The notes below the pieces were generated by a model that worked only from the letters and a program-made list of their open reading frames with translations, had not been told where the DNA came from and made no database searches. Of a stretch of DNA of 64,000 nucleotides, positions 55,630 to 64,000 are shown in pieces. Positions within the stretch are counted from its first letter, which is position 1, and each line of letters begins with the position of its first letter. Source of the DNA: Arthonia radiata. Lineage: Eukaryota; Ascomycota; Arthoniomycetes; Arthoniales; Arthoniaceae. Location: the NCBI GenBank assembly GCA_002989075.1, contig PSQN01000015.1:1922001-1986000 (forward strand), given 5' to 3'. Both the position numbers and the translations under genes were made by a program.

Positions 55630-58218
55630 TCACATATACGCAGCAGCAACTTTCGGAGGGCGCTTCTGCAGCCGCTCAAGGGTGGCAGCATCGATCTCTG
55701 ACGAACCTGACCGCTGACGTTTCTTGTTCGTTTTGACAGGACTTTTGTCTTCTGGAATGGGCTCAAGGGGGATGAAAGTCTCAGTCGACTCTAGAGGGGC
55801 ATCTTCGAAGTCAGATGCTGCAGCTGTGCGCTGACTAAGCGCAGAGTTAGGACGCTCGAAAGGTCGTCCGATAGCTTCGTACGGCTCGGGCGGCGGCGGT
55901 GGCGGTGGTGGAACTGGGAAGCCGTGCATCGGATTACCATAGTAACCATTCGCGCCATTGATGCCATTGGGACGTTGAGGCGGCATTTGCTTCACTGGGC
56001 TATAGCTACGGCTTCTTGAACGTGAGCGTCGCTCGTAGCCTGGCGGAGGCTCAGTGCGCGCTGGAGCTGGCATGGTATACACAGGCTTTGCATCACCCGT
56101 AACACCCAACTTGGCGAGTACGTCTTCCTGTGACTCGTCCTTCGGAAAATCTTTCGGGGGCAAGCTGTTACTGCGCTTGTGCTGTGTTGGTGGAGCCTGT
56201 GAAACGCTACTTTTGCGGCGGGGTTGTGATCTTGGAATATTCGAACGATCCGAAACAGTCTGTTGAGCTGGCGGCGGGCGCCGGGAAGCAGGCTGCAGGG
56301 CTCGACCGCTTGTAATGGCCTCAATTCGAGCCTGTATGTCGGTCTGCTCAGTCGACTGAACTTCAGCCTCAACTTGTTTAGCATGAGTTATCGCTTCAAT
56401 GCGTGCTTGGATTAGATCAGTCGGTTCCCGCGAAGACTGCTTCTCGATATTGGTGATCAGCGCCTGGATGTTTTGGCCGGCCTCCGCCTGGTCTGGAGCT
56501 GAACCAGCTTGTGTTGGTGAAGTGCGCTTGTTAGGTGAAGGACCTTCCTCGACAATGGTCTCTAACGCCGAGAATTTGCGCTTATGACTGGTTGGCTTTG
56601 ACTGCGATTTGGTTGTGCCATTGACCACAGGCTCCACAGGCTGCACGGGCTGCACAGGCTGCACGGGCTGCACAGGCTGCACGGGCTGCACAGGCTGCAC
56701 GGGCTGCACAGGCTGCACGGGCTCCGCAGGCGGTGGACTGTACGATTCTTCATCACTACCCTCATCGCTTGACTCGCCTCCTATGATGCACATCGGTTGC
56801 ATGGCAGCCGCATCGTCGGCGCCGTGTCGAATCGATTGATCCACCCTTGACTGATAGTCCAAGGAGCCTGACCCGTAGGCGCTGGCATTGACACCGTCTT
56901 CAGCACCGCGGCTCTGAAGATTGCGGTGCTCGCCTGCCGAGAGTTCGGGCCGCGCACGGAGTCCTCGGATTCTGGGGAAAGGTACCATAGCACCAGTCTT
57001 TGATAGATCTCGGAAGATCGGATCATGCTGCATCTGTGGCCAATACTCCGTACCACGAATAGATCTGTCCTGCTCACCAAATTTACCTGCATGTACGTAA
57101 CGTGACACGCCGGCCTGAGGCTGTTCTACGGGCGGGAAATGCTTGAGTTGTTCATTGGCTTCTAAGAAATCCGAAGGCAAGGCGCGGGAGACATAGCTAG
57201 GTGGATGCCAGACCACAGACCCAAGACTCAAGACCTGAGGCGTATTTTGCCAGTCCGAATGCCAGTCCTCGTGTTCTTCTTCACCTAGGTAATCCAAGCC
57301 AGGATATGGGTTCAGAGGAGCTCGCTTCTGGGGTTGAGAGAGTGTGGGAGCGGTCATCTGCTCCTGCTTTACTTTGACAGGAGCGGGTGTCGGCGCTTTG
57401 GACATTGTGGAAGTGGTTGGAGCGGTGGAAGGCTGAGTTTTCGAGCTTGGCGTCTGAGATGTCTCAATCTTCACATCATCTGTGCTTAACTTTTTCTCGG
57501 GGGGCGTCTTAGGCCTGCGCCACTGCCTAGATGATGCAGAAACCGGTACGGGCTTGAAACCTCCTCTAGTGGCTGGAGGTTGACCATTGTGCCATGCAAT
57601 CGATTGCGGAGTGGGTTGTTGCGGAGGCTGCTGGTACGAGGGTGGAGGGGGCGGCGGTGCTGAGGGGTAACTGTATGCTGGCTGAGGAGGTGAGTATTGC
57701 TGAGGTGCATAAGATTGAGGGGGGTAGGGTTGCGCCGGAGGAGGCTGCCAGCCGGGCTGTGGGAGTCCCCATCCCTGGGCATGCGGTTGCTGAGGGTACA
57801 GCTGTCCAGGCGGTGGCTGAGGGTATGTTTGCTGTGGCGGATATGCTCCGAAACTTTGATCGGGATAGGAAGCATGTGGTTGCTGGCCGTGCTGGAAGCC
57901 ACCACGGCCTCGACCTCCCCCGCGATAATTAGCCCGTTGCCTCTTCGCTGGCGGGTAGCCCCTGCCGTACTGATCGTTAGGCGGTGATGCGCCGTGACTG
58001 TATGCATTTGCACCGTAAGGTTGACCGGTGTAGCCAGTCTGGCTATATTGCTGAGGGTACTGGTTGTTGTGAGGTTGTGGATGTTGCTGATAGTTGTAGT
58101 AGGCATTGGCGTCGTATCCGCTCTGTCCGTATGGACTCTGGTTGTACTGTGGCTGACTGTATGGCTGCGATGGATACCCTTGCGGGTAAGGATACTGAAA
58201 AGGAGGAGAGCCGGCCAT
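55630..58218 (-). CDS. Disordered Pro/Gln/Tyr-rich protein with QPV repeat
   Basis: Uninterrupted 862-codon frame, but the 3' end is not certain: the stop overlaps a GTGAGT, so a further small exon may replace the last residues. The N-terminal 200 residues are a low-complexity Tyr/Gln/Pro/Gly region (FQYPYPQGYPSQPYSQPQYN) with an RGGGRGRGGF motif, as in RNA-binding condensate proteins. A conserved-looking segment lies in the middle: GLDYLGEEEHEDWHSDWQNT, LSLGSVVWHPPSYVSRALPS, FRDLSKTGAMVPFPRIRGLR. A perfect QPV tripeptide repeat is next. The C-terminal half has coiled stretches with the repeated phrase IQARIEAIT, an RS-type patch (RRSRSRSRSYSP) and poly-Pro. No named family is recognised; an RNA-related role is inferred from composition only. 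Confidence 0.78.
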   Translation of the reverse strand: MAGSPPFQYPYPQGYPSQPYSQPQYNQSPYGQSGYDANAYYNYQQHPQPHNNQYPQQYSQTGYTGQPYGANAYSHGASPPNDQYGRGYPPAKRQRANYRGGGRGRGGFQHGQQPHASYPDQSFGAYPPQQTYPQPPPGQLYPQQPHAQGWGLPQPGWQPPPAQPYPPQSYAPQQYSPPQPAYSYPSAPPPPPPSYQQPPQQPTPQSIAWHNGQPPATRGGFKPVPVSASSRQWRRPKTPPEKKLSTDDVKIETSQTPSSKTQPSTAPTTSTMSKAPTPAPVKVKQEQMTAPTLSQPQKRAPLNPYPGLDYLGEEEHEDWHSDWQNTPQVLSLGSVVWHPPSYVSRALPSDFLEANEQLKHFPPVEQPQAGVSRYVHAGKFGEQDRSIRGTEYWPQMQHDPIFRDLSKTGAMVPFPRIRGLRARPELSAGEHRNLQSRGAEDGVNASAYGSGSLDYQSRVDQSIRHGADDAAAMQPMCIIGGESSDEGSDEESYSPPPAEPVQPVQPVQPVQPVQPVQPVQPVQPVQPVEPVVNGTTKSQSKPTSHKRKFSALETIVEEGPSPNKRTSPTQAGSAPDQAEAGQNIQALITNIEKQSSREPTDLIQARIEAITHAKQVEAEVQSTEQTDIQARIEAITSGRALQPASRRPPPAQQTVSDRSNIPRSQPRRKSSVSQAPPTQHKRSNSLPPKDFPKDESQEDVLAKLGVTGDAKPVYTMPAPARTEPPPGYERRSRSRSRSYSPVKQMPPQRPNGINGANGYYGNPMHGFPVPPPPPPPPEPYEAIGRPFERPNSALSQRTAAASDFEDAPLESTETFIPLEPIPEDKSPVKTNKKRQRSGSSEIDAATLERLQKRPPKVAAAYM
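56638..56718 (-). repeat. Coding minisatellite, nine 9-bp units (QPV)
   Basis: Nine tandem 9-bp units that alternate AGGCTGCAC and GGGCTGCAC on the plus strand, so the true period is 18 bp. On the minus strand they encode nine QPV tripeptides, with degenerate units (EPV) at both edges. Copy number is likely to vary between strains. Confidence 0.9.
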
Positions 58219-58758
58219 CTTGACCCACCATTCGATTAAATCAACATGCGGTGGCAGAGCGGTCTCTTCAAGATGAATATCGCGGAAAGACGCGTCTGCA
58301 AAGAGCTGTGCCGCACATCGCTTGTCTCTATCCTATATCTGTCAGCACGTCATTTCAATGATGAACTGCAACGCGCTCAGAAGGGTGGGCTGCCCTTGAA
58401 GCACAAACGACGCAGTGATGAAGATTGAAGGCCAATCTTCTCACAAAGTTCAAGAAACATGTTGGAGGAAGTTGTAAGAAGGCTCAGGGTTAGGGTTGAT
58501 ACACTGATAATCTCTGTCGAGCGATACTAGTCGTCTCACAACGACACTGTAATCTTCCGATGGCCGTCTGCGTCGCCGTTCGTTGACGCCGAATATGCAA
58601 CGAAGATGTCAAGGTCTTCCAGTCGCAATCTCGACCAGCTCCTAGCCGTCCCTCCGCGTTGGCGATCACCATAGTCGCCATCTCAGCTGGGAGGACGTTC
58701 GTCTGACTATCTTTACTTGCTCCGAAATATCTGAGACCTGTGTTTCGCTAACAGCGCA
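58219..58758. promoter_or_regulatory. Divergent spacer upstream of PPG1 with telobox and hairpin
   Basis: A 540-bp spacer between the QPV-repeat gene and PPG1. It holds a telomere-type AGGGTTAGGGTT at 58486-58497 and a perfect 8-bp stem with 5-nt loop at 58420-58440 (GAAGATTG and CAATCTTC), the latter overlapping a CCAAT. These are candidate control elements. Confidence 0.45.
58486..58497. promoter_or_regulatory. Telobox: two TTAGGG-type units
   Basis: AGGGTTAGGGTT, two telomere repeat units about 260 bp upstream of the PPG1 start codon. Binding by a Tbf1/TRF-like factor is inferred from other fungi. Confidence 0.4.
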
Positions 58759-59839
58759 ATGCCCGGCTTGCCTCCATCTATCGACCTCGATGAATGCATT
58801 TCAAGATTATACAACAAGGAGCTCATCGCGGAGTCTGTCATTGAAGCGATATGCGCAAAGACGAAGGAGCTTCTTATGAAGGAGAGTAATGTCGTGCACA
58901 TCGATGCGCCGGTCACCGTCGTGGGCGACATACACGGACAATTCTTTGACTTGATCGAGATCTTCAAGATAGGGGGCTACTGTCCAGACACGAACTATCT
59001 CTTTCTGGGTACGTCTGCTCGAGATATCCGACTGTCGCCAGCCTCATTCCAGCACAGGCTCTCAATTGCTGTACCCAGCGCGGGCTTCCAGTGTTTCATA
59101 CCAGATGCTGACAATTCTTGCTGCAGGTGACTACGTCGACCGCGGCCTCTTCAGTGTCGAGACCATCACCCTCCTTATTTGCCTCAAGCTCCGCTATCCG
59201 TCGCGCATACACCTCATTCGCGGAAACCATGAGTCGCGGGGCGTCACTCAGTCTTACGGCTTCTATACCGAATGCGCGCGCAAATATGGATCGGCCACCG
59301 TGTGGCATCATTTCACAGACATGTTCGATTACCTCACACTCTCCGTCGTGATCGCCAACCAAATCTTTTGTGTGCATGGCGGACTCAGTCCCAGTATACA
59401 TTCCATCGACCAGATCAAGATCATAGATCGCTTCCGAGAGATACCGCACGAGGGTCCAATGGCGGACTTGGTCTGGAGTGACCCGGATGCAGAGCGCGAC
59501 GAGTTCAGTCTCAGCCCGCGTGGTGCAGGCTACACATTCGGCGCGCAAGTCGTGCGCAAGTTTCTCGAGGTCAATGGTATGAACCACATTCTACGAGCGC
59601 ATCAATTATGCCAGGAAGGATATCAAGTGCTGTACGACGACCAGTTGAGCACGGTATGGAGCGCGCCAAACTATTGCTACCGATGCGGAAATATGGCGAG
59701 CGTGCTTGAAGTCGGCAAGAAAGGCGAGCGATTCTTCAATGTTTTTGACGCCGCGCCCGAAAATGATAAACATCGCCTTGAGAGTCAGCAGCAGTCGCAG
59801 CAGGACGGCACTGGCGCAGTGACTGAGTATTTCTTATAA
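58759..59839 (+). CDS. PPG1: PP2A-like serine/threonine phosphatase Ppg1
   Basis: Catalytic PPP-family phosphatase. Exons 58759-59008 and 59127-59839 (118-nt intron inside the Gly of the GDYVDRG motif) give 320 residues. Metal-binding motifs are intact: GDIHGQ (about 56-61), GDYVDRG (about 84-90) and GNHES (about 115), with HGGLSP and SAPNYCYRCGN further on. The N-terminus (DLDECISRLYNKELIAESVI, KESNVVHIDAPVTVVGD) and the SQSYGFYTECARKYG-like region fit Ppg1 better than PP2A, PP4 or PP6. The protein ends in YFL, as PP2A-group catalytic subunits do, the site of carboxyl methylation. Ppg1 acts in glycogen control and as part of the Far/STRIPAK-like complex in yeast. The short ORF before exon 2 (59066-59126) is intron read-through. 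Confidence 0.94.
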
Positions 59840-60054
59840 CGAAGGTGGTTGTAAGTTTGAGAGTTTGCATGGACGGCGTTGTCAGTATATCACGTTGGAC
59901 TAGCAGACGTGTACGATCACATGAACAGCAGCCGCAGAAGAAGGAAAATACTTTGTACAGGATGTAATTCTTATACCTGTTCCATATCAATCGGATTGGC
60001 CTTCAGATCTTGCATTCAACAGCCCCAGGCCGCGCTGGCACCAAGGACTTCCAA

Positions 60055-61287
60055 CTACGTACTTCGCGTGGTCTTCTCGAAGTCAAGTTCGGGCAAATCA
60101 CTCACCCTCCACACCGCCCTCTCCCCTCTCAACTCCCTCCCCCTCAACAACCCCATCGCCTTCTCCGCTCTCTCAAGCATACTCTTCCCATCCACTATCC
60201 TCTGCCGGTTCGGCTTCACAACCCCATCCCTCAACAACGTAGGCATAATCTCACTCTGCAGCTTCTCCTTCCATACCGGGTTTTCCAGGTAATAGTGCGT
60301 CCGCACACCCTCCACCATCACACCCTCAGCCCAAGACGCCGCAGCCACAACGTCCATAGCGTACTCCGGCAACGCATCACTGTTGGCGTCGCTATCCTTG
60401 ACAATAACAGGCAAGAGCACAGCGACCCTCGTCCCTTTCTCCGCGATCTTGGCCAATGGCGCAAGCGACCCCGATTTCGAGCCAATGCAATCCACCACCA
60501 ACGGCACCGCTGGCCCTTCGCTTCCCCTCTGGATCTCCCTCCCCATCTTCACCACCTTCCTCACCACCTCCGCATCCTTGTAATCGACACACCCCGCCGC
60601 CCCCATCTCCCTCAACACCCCATGATGCCCCTTACTCGCCACCGCAATCACGCTCTCATACCCATGAAACCGCAACACCTGCACCATGAACATCCCCGCG
60701 CTGCTCGCCGCGCCCCAAATCAATATCGGGACGCTCCACTCCCTCGGCTTACAACCTTCTGGTTTCGGCCACGGCAACTCTAACTTCAGGTTCGCGGACA
60801 GCGTATGGAACGCGGTGACGAAGTTATTCGGCAGCGTTACTACTTCCTCTGGTTTGATACCCTTCGGCAGCCTACCGACGAGGTAAGAAGGCAACGTAGA
60901 GAAGTCCTGGTGCCCCTTTTCCTTCTGCTCGCGCCAGCCGAATGAGAAGACCCAGTCGCCCACAGCTAGCGGGCGGGGCGAGCCTTGCGAGCTGTGGGGA
61001 CTAGTCGGGGCATCAGGGTCAAAGTGCGGCACCCTCGCGATCGCAGAGCCGACAGCGACGATAGGTCCGCAGACGCCATCGCCGAGGACCTGGGGTGGGG
61101 TGACGAGGAGGTGCCCGTCGTTTTGGTGGAGGTCGAGTGGGGTAGAGGCCGTGTAGCGGTTGAGGACTGTAACTTCATGGGGGCCTGGGCGGGGTGTGGG
61201 GACTGAGAGGGTGGAGAGGGGGGCTTTGGGGGCGGTGGTGACGATGGCGGTGTGGGTGGTTGGAAGAGCGAAACTGGAGGTGGACAT
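60055..61287 (-). CDS. Medium-chain dehydrogenase/reductase, zinc-independent enoyl/quinone reductase type
   Basis: Single-exon 410-residue MDR-superfamily oxidoreductase, probably NADPH-dependent. The GroES-like N-terminal part includes PRPGPHEVTVLNRYTASTPL and VLGDGVCGPIVAVGSA. The Rossmann nucleotide-binding part has LIWGAASSAGMFMVQVLRFH (Gly-rich loop), a substrate-side helix before it (LPNNFVTAFHTLSANLKL), and GHHGVLREMGAAGCVDYKDA. VPLVVDCIGSKSGSL follows. The structural-zinc cysteines of alcohol dehydrogenases are missing, which places it with the quinone or trans-enoyl reductase-like proteins common in fungi. Neighbours are unrelated housekeeping genes, so it does not look like part of a secondary-metabolite cluster. 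The substrate is unknown. Confidence 0.85.
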   Translation of the reverse strand: MSTSSFALPTTHTAIVTTAPKAPLSTLSVPTPRPGPHEVTVLNRYTASTPLDLHQNDGHLLVTPPQVLGDGVCGPIVAVGSAIARVPHFDPDAPTSPHSSQGSPRPLAVGDWVFSFGWREQKEKGHQDFSTLPSYLVGRLPKGIKPEEVVTLPNNFVTAFHTLSANLKLELPWPKPEGCKPREWSVPILIWGAASSAGMFMVQVLRFHGYESVIAVASKGHHGVLREMGAAGCVDYKDAEVVRKVVKMGREIQRGSEGPAVPLVVDCIGSKSGSLAPLAKIAEKGTRVAVLLPVIVKDSDANSDALPEYAMDVVAAASWAEGVMVEGVRTHYYLENPVWKEKLQSEIMPTLLRDGVVKPNRQRIVDGKSMLERAEKAMGLLRGRELRGERAVWRVSDLPELDFEKTTRST

Positions 61288-62100
61288 GGTGGGTTTGAGT
61301 GTGGTGAGAGGGCTGGCGAGCGAGATGGAGATGGAAAAAGGAGGACCAGCAGGGCGGAGTCAAAGTGAACAAAGGGGGATGGGTACAGGTACCAAGATGC
61401 TCAAGTTGCTGCAGTTGGATGAGAGGCGCGACGCGAGAGTCTGATAGTTTCGAAAGTCGACGCTCTATGGAGTGCATTATAAGTATATCTTTCCAGAGGG
61501 CTTCTCGTTGAGTTCTAACGGATTTGCTTACGTGACTTGACCAGGGGATATGCTTATGAAGCTGCTGACAAATGCAGTTGTCTTACACCATGGGCATCGC
61601 AAACGAAGAGCGCTTGGCTCAGCACGCTCAGAAGCCTTAAGAGCGAGTGGATCATACAGCGTCAACGCCATTGCAGCCGTTTATCGAAGACTGATGTATC
61701 TGAAATTTTCACTCTCCCAAGGTGCTGAATCGTGAGCACAGAGAACAGCCAAATGGATGGGTTGTAACGCGTAACAACGCCGCTTCAAGCGAGTGCGGAC
61801 GATGAAAAGGGGTATCTGTGTCATTTCGAATCTTATATCACAATCAACGAGCGTCGGGTCGCCTGCCAGCCATAGCGACGACAGCATAATAGTATCTTCG
61901 AACAGATCGTTCTGGACTCCGCAAATCTAACAGCGTCGCTTGGGAGCCTCGCACAGCCTGCTGAGGTCCAGTACCTCGTATGAGCTCTTCGCAATCCTTT
62001 CGCGCCTCTCGTAGATGTCTTTGCGCTTCCCTACAACTGCTTGATTGAGCGAGCGCGTGAATCGAACAAGCTCGCCATGTCCTCGAAGGGTCGCACGTCA
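61288..62100. other. Spacer between MDR gene and Bqt4
   Basis: About 810 bp. Both neighbours are on the minus strand, so it holds the MDR promoter and the Bqt4 3' region. No supported frame or repeat. Confidence 0.45.
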
Positions 62101-63898
62101 TTAGAAAAGGTTGGAAACAAAGGGTATGATAGCTCTGTATACAGTCAGTTATCACGTAGCCTGAACAAATTTTCAATGGGGGAGGACTTACCCCACGGCG
62201 AACGTAGCGGTCACACCGAGCAATGCGCGCCTCTGCATCTTCTCCCTTCTGTACTCTTCTGCCGGCACCATGACACGAGTGCGCTTAGTCGCAGGCTCGC
62301 CGTCCCGCTCGCCAAAGTGTATATGCTTTCCAGCGTCGGCGGACGAGCCCTCACCATTGTCAGTCGCCTCTCCTTCACCGTTGACCCACTCAGTGACCAG
62401 CTCCTCTTCCGGGTTTTCTACTTCAAGCTCGTCGGCCTTGCGCTTCCTGCCAGCCTTTGAAGGTGGTGCGGTATCGACTTGACCATCTTGTAGCGCCTTG
62501 GCCTCCTCGACGATGGCTTTCGCTGCCGCGATAGCTTCCTCGGCGTCTGCAGGGACATCGACGGCTCCTGCGCCAGCTGGCATCTCCACAGTGACTTTTG
62601 TGCGCTTCGCGTCAACTGTACCGTCATCTTGCTCGTCAGTGGTCACTGTAATCTTCGTCTGTGGCTTTGAGGATTGTTTAACGTGAACATCGTTTGCAAT
62701 AGCGGCGATCGCGTCTTCAGCATCCGCTTCCGTTTCTGCTGCCACAGCCTCCGCTGCATGGTTTGCGACAGCGTGGAGTGTATCCTCCTTCTCATCATCG
62801 GGCTCTTCAGTCTCCGCTGCAGAGTCCGCGATGGATGGTGTCGCGTCTTCGACGTGATCATTCAACGCGCGACTCTTCGCCCTCACGCTATCGGGGCCTT
62901 TCTTCTCTTTCTTGCCTTTAAGGCGTCGCTTCGGCGATGCTTTTGGTCGAGTATCTGGTGAAGGCGCCGGAAGCTTGCTGGGGGACACTGATCGCAGAGA
63001 GCGATCTTTGCGACTGGATTTAGGCGTCGGCTCCATGCCATTGGCGGACTTGTCGTGATGTCGGGCCATATCGAACGTTGGCGGCGCAGTTATGGCCTTT
63101 TCAGTAGGCGAGATAGTACGTCCGAGTTCGATCGGCGCTGGATCGAGGAGCGCGCAAACGTAGGTGGAGATGTGATACTCGGTGGCTAGTCGCAGAGCTG
63201 AACCAAGTATTAGTATATCATGCGCTATTCTATCCAAGACATGATCATGAGCGGCGATGCGACGAGGGATGTCACAGGCGCAGATAAATGGTAGCAGGTG
63301 TGAGGTGATGGGATGAGATGAGCGCTCCACAAGCTCAGAAGAGGTACGGGGGAGCCAAGGGTTAGCGGGTCGAGGAGCTTAATTCTGAGGGCGGGCGATG
63401 GCGCTAAACCACTTCGGGGGCACGCGTTCAGAGCAGTCACGTCCTGCACTTACCGGTCTCTGGATTTATCCAAACACTGCCAGCGACTTCTTGCTCGTGA
63501 GTTTCTGGCAGGCTTTTGACATACGCGCGCTCTTGTTTCTCCTCTTCAAGCGTTGACCATGGAAAGGCCGCTTTGTACAGATATGTTGCGGACACATATC
63601 CGTCGCTGCTCCTTCTCTGAGCATGAAACATCTGTCAGCGAGAATCGCAATCCTTCGTCGACGCAATGTTGTGTCTCATCACCTACCAGTAACGCGTAGC
63701 TAATGCTAGCCGCTCTTGACTTTGTTTTGAATATCTCAGAGTGCTCTAGTTCGGATGATGGAGGCAGTGGCACATGCAGGAAGGCGTAATCGAAGCGGCC
63801 CAGGTTGTACTTCTGTGTTGCGTTGCAAATGCCTGCAAGCCCAGGCGACACTGCCACGCGAGCTCGCCCAAGGGAGCGTCGATTGACGAGATTCTCAT
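62101..63898 (-). CDS. bqt4: Bqt4-type inner-nuclear-membrane telomere anchor (APSES/KilA-N domain), 5' end outside window
   Basis: Bqt4 anchors telomeres to the inner nuclear membrane and supports meiotic bouquet formation in fission yeast. Visible exons: 63898-63687, 63631-63454, 63197-62192 and 62134-62101; an earlier exon lies beyond about 63,910. The APSES/KilA-N fold is split over three exons: ARVAVSPGLAGICNATQKYN, LGRFDYAFLHVPLPPSS, RRSSDGYVSATYLYKAAFPW, EVAGSVWINPETALRLATEY, HISTYVCALLDPAPIELG. A long Lys/Ala/Glu-rich disordered region follows (SPKRRLKGKKEKKG). The end is a single C-terminal membrane span, RRALLGVTATFAVG plus AIIPFVSNLF from the last 34-nt exon. This tail-anchored layout with an N-terminal APSES domain is the Bqt4 pattern rather than that of APSES transcription factors. 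About 476 residues are visible. Confidence 0.85.
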
Positions 63899-64000
63899 CT
63901 ACGCGTGGAGATTAGTATGGTCGATGTGGCGACTTTTGTGGTGTGTTTGTAGGACGAACAGGAGGCCGCTGTAGCAAGGTAGGGGTTTGATCGAATGGGC

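Noticed and set aside
1-64000. Search by eye for retroelement, Polinton or DNA-transposon remains
   Set aside because: No reverse-transcriptase, integrase, capsid or DDE motifs and no long terminal repeats were seen; the only transposon link is the HTH gene at 3.5-4.9 kb.

Overview
The window is nuclear DNA from a filamentous ascomycete (Pezizomycotina). The evidence is short GT-AG introns (mostly 50-120 nt), compact and often divergent gene pairs, and a gene set typical of this group: the Dad1 subunit of the DASH complex, a Bqt4-type APSES protein, a KMT6/EZH2 histone methyltransferase, Rho4 and AP-3 beta. A Dothideomycete is plausible but not proven. I see no tRNA, rRNA, CRISPR array, LTR element or intact DNA transposon.

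Layout, 1-14 kb: a sphingoid-base-phosphate phosphatase (3' end outside the window), Rho4 GTPase, DASH subunit Dad1, a paired-helix-turn-helix protein that looks derived from a Tc1/mariner-type transposase, two small uncharacterised genes, a shortened fungal kinase-like gene, an unrecognised spliced gene, RhoGDI, and the box C/D snoRNP factor Bcd1. 15-28 kb: a DENN-domain protein, an RGG-rich protein and a 1,729-residue kinesin. 28-30 kb: complex I subunit NDUFS4/NUYM and ATP synthase subunit f, divergent from a 306-bp spacer. 30-32.7 kb is nearly gene-free but holds a spliced-looking transcript without a convincing frame and a TATA-box promoter in front of a 49-codon frame. 32.7-50 kb: a 1,317-residue conserved fungal protein, AP-3 beta, a small unknown protein, a convergent pair of paralogues sharing a cysteine-rich module I cannot assign to a named family, another unknown gene, and Pescadillo/NOP7. 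50-64 kb: the PRC2 catalytic subunit (EZH2/KMT6), a QPV-repeat disordered protein, PP2A-like phosphatase PPG1, an MDR oxidoreductase, and Bqt4 (5' end outside the window).

Most genes are unrelated housekeeping functions, but some themes recur. Rho4 and its inhibitor RhoGDI lie within 11 kb. Chromosome and nuclear functions are well represented (Dad1, kinesin, EZH2, Bqt4). Ribosome biogenesis appears twice (Bcd1, Nop7), and oxidative phosphorylation appears as a divergent pair. The most novel item is the paralogue pair at 41.9-45.3 kb: both proteins carry C17-x2-C20-x10-C31-x2-C34 followed by a second cluster C-x(9,10)-C-x4-C-x2-C-x8-C-x4-C, and both have a 58-nt phase-1 intron just after the first cluster. 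Other points of note are microexons of 11 nt (NOP7) and 15 nt (ATP17), introns that keep the reading frame when retained in DAD1 and in the EZH2 SET domain, and alternative acceptors that would decide whether Bqt4 keeps its membrane anchor.

Exon boundaries were worked out by hand from splice consensus and family similarity. Boundaries in recognised families are firm; those in unrecognised genes are proposals.
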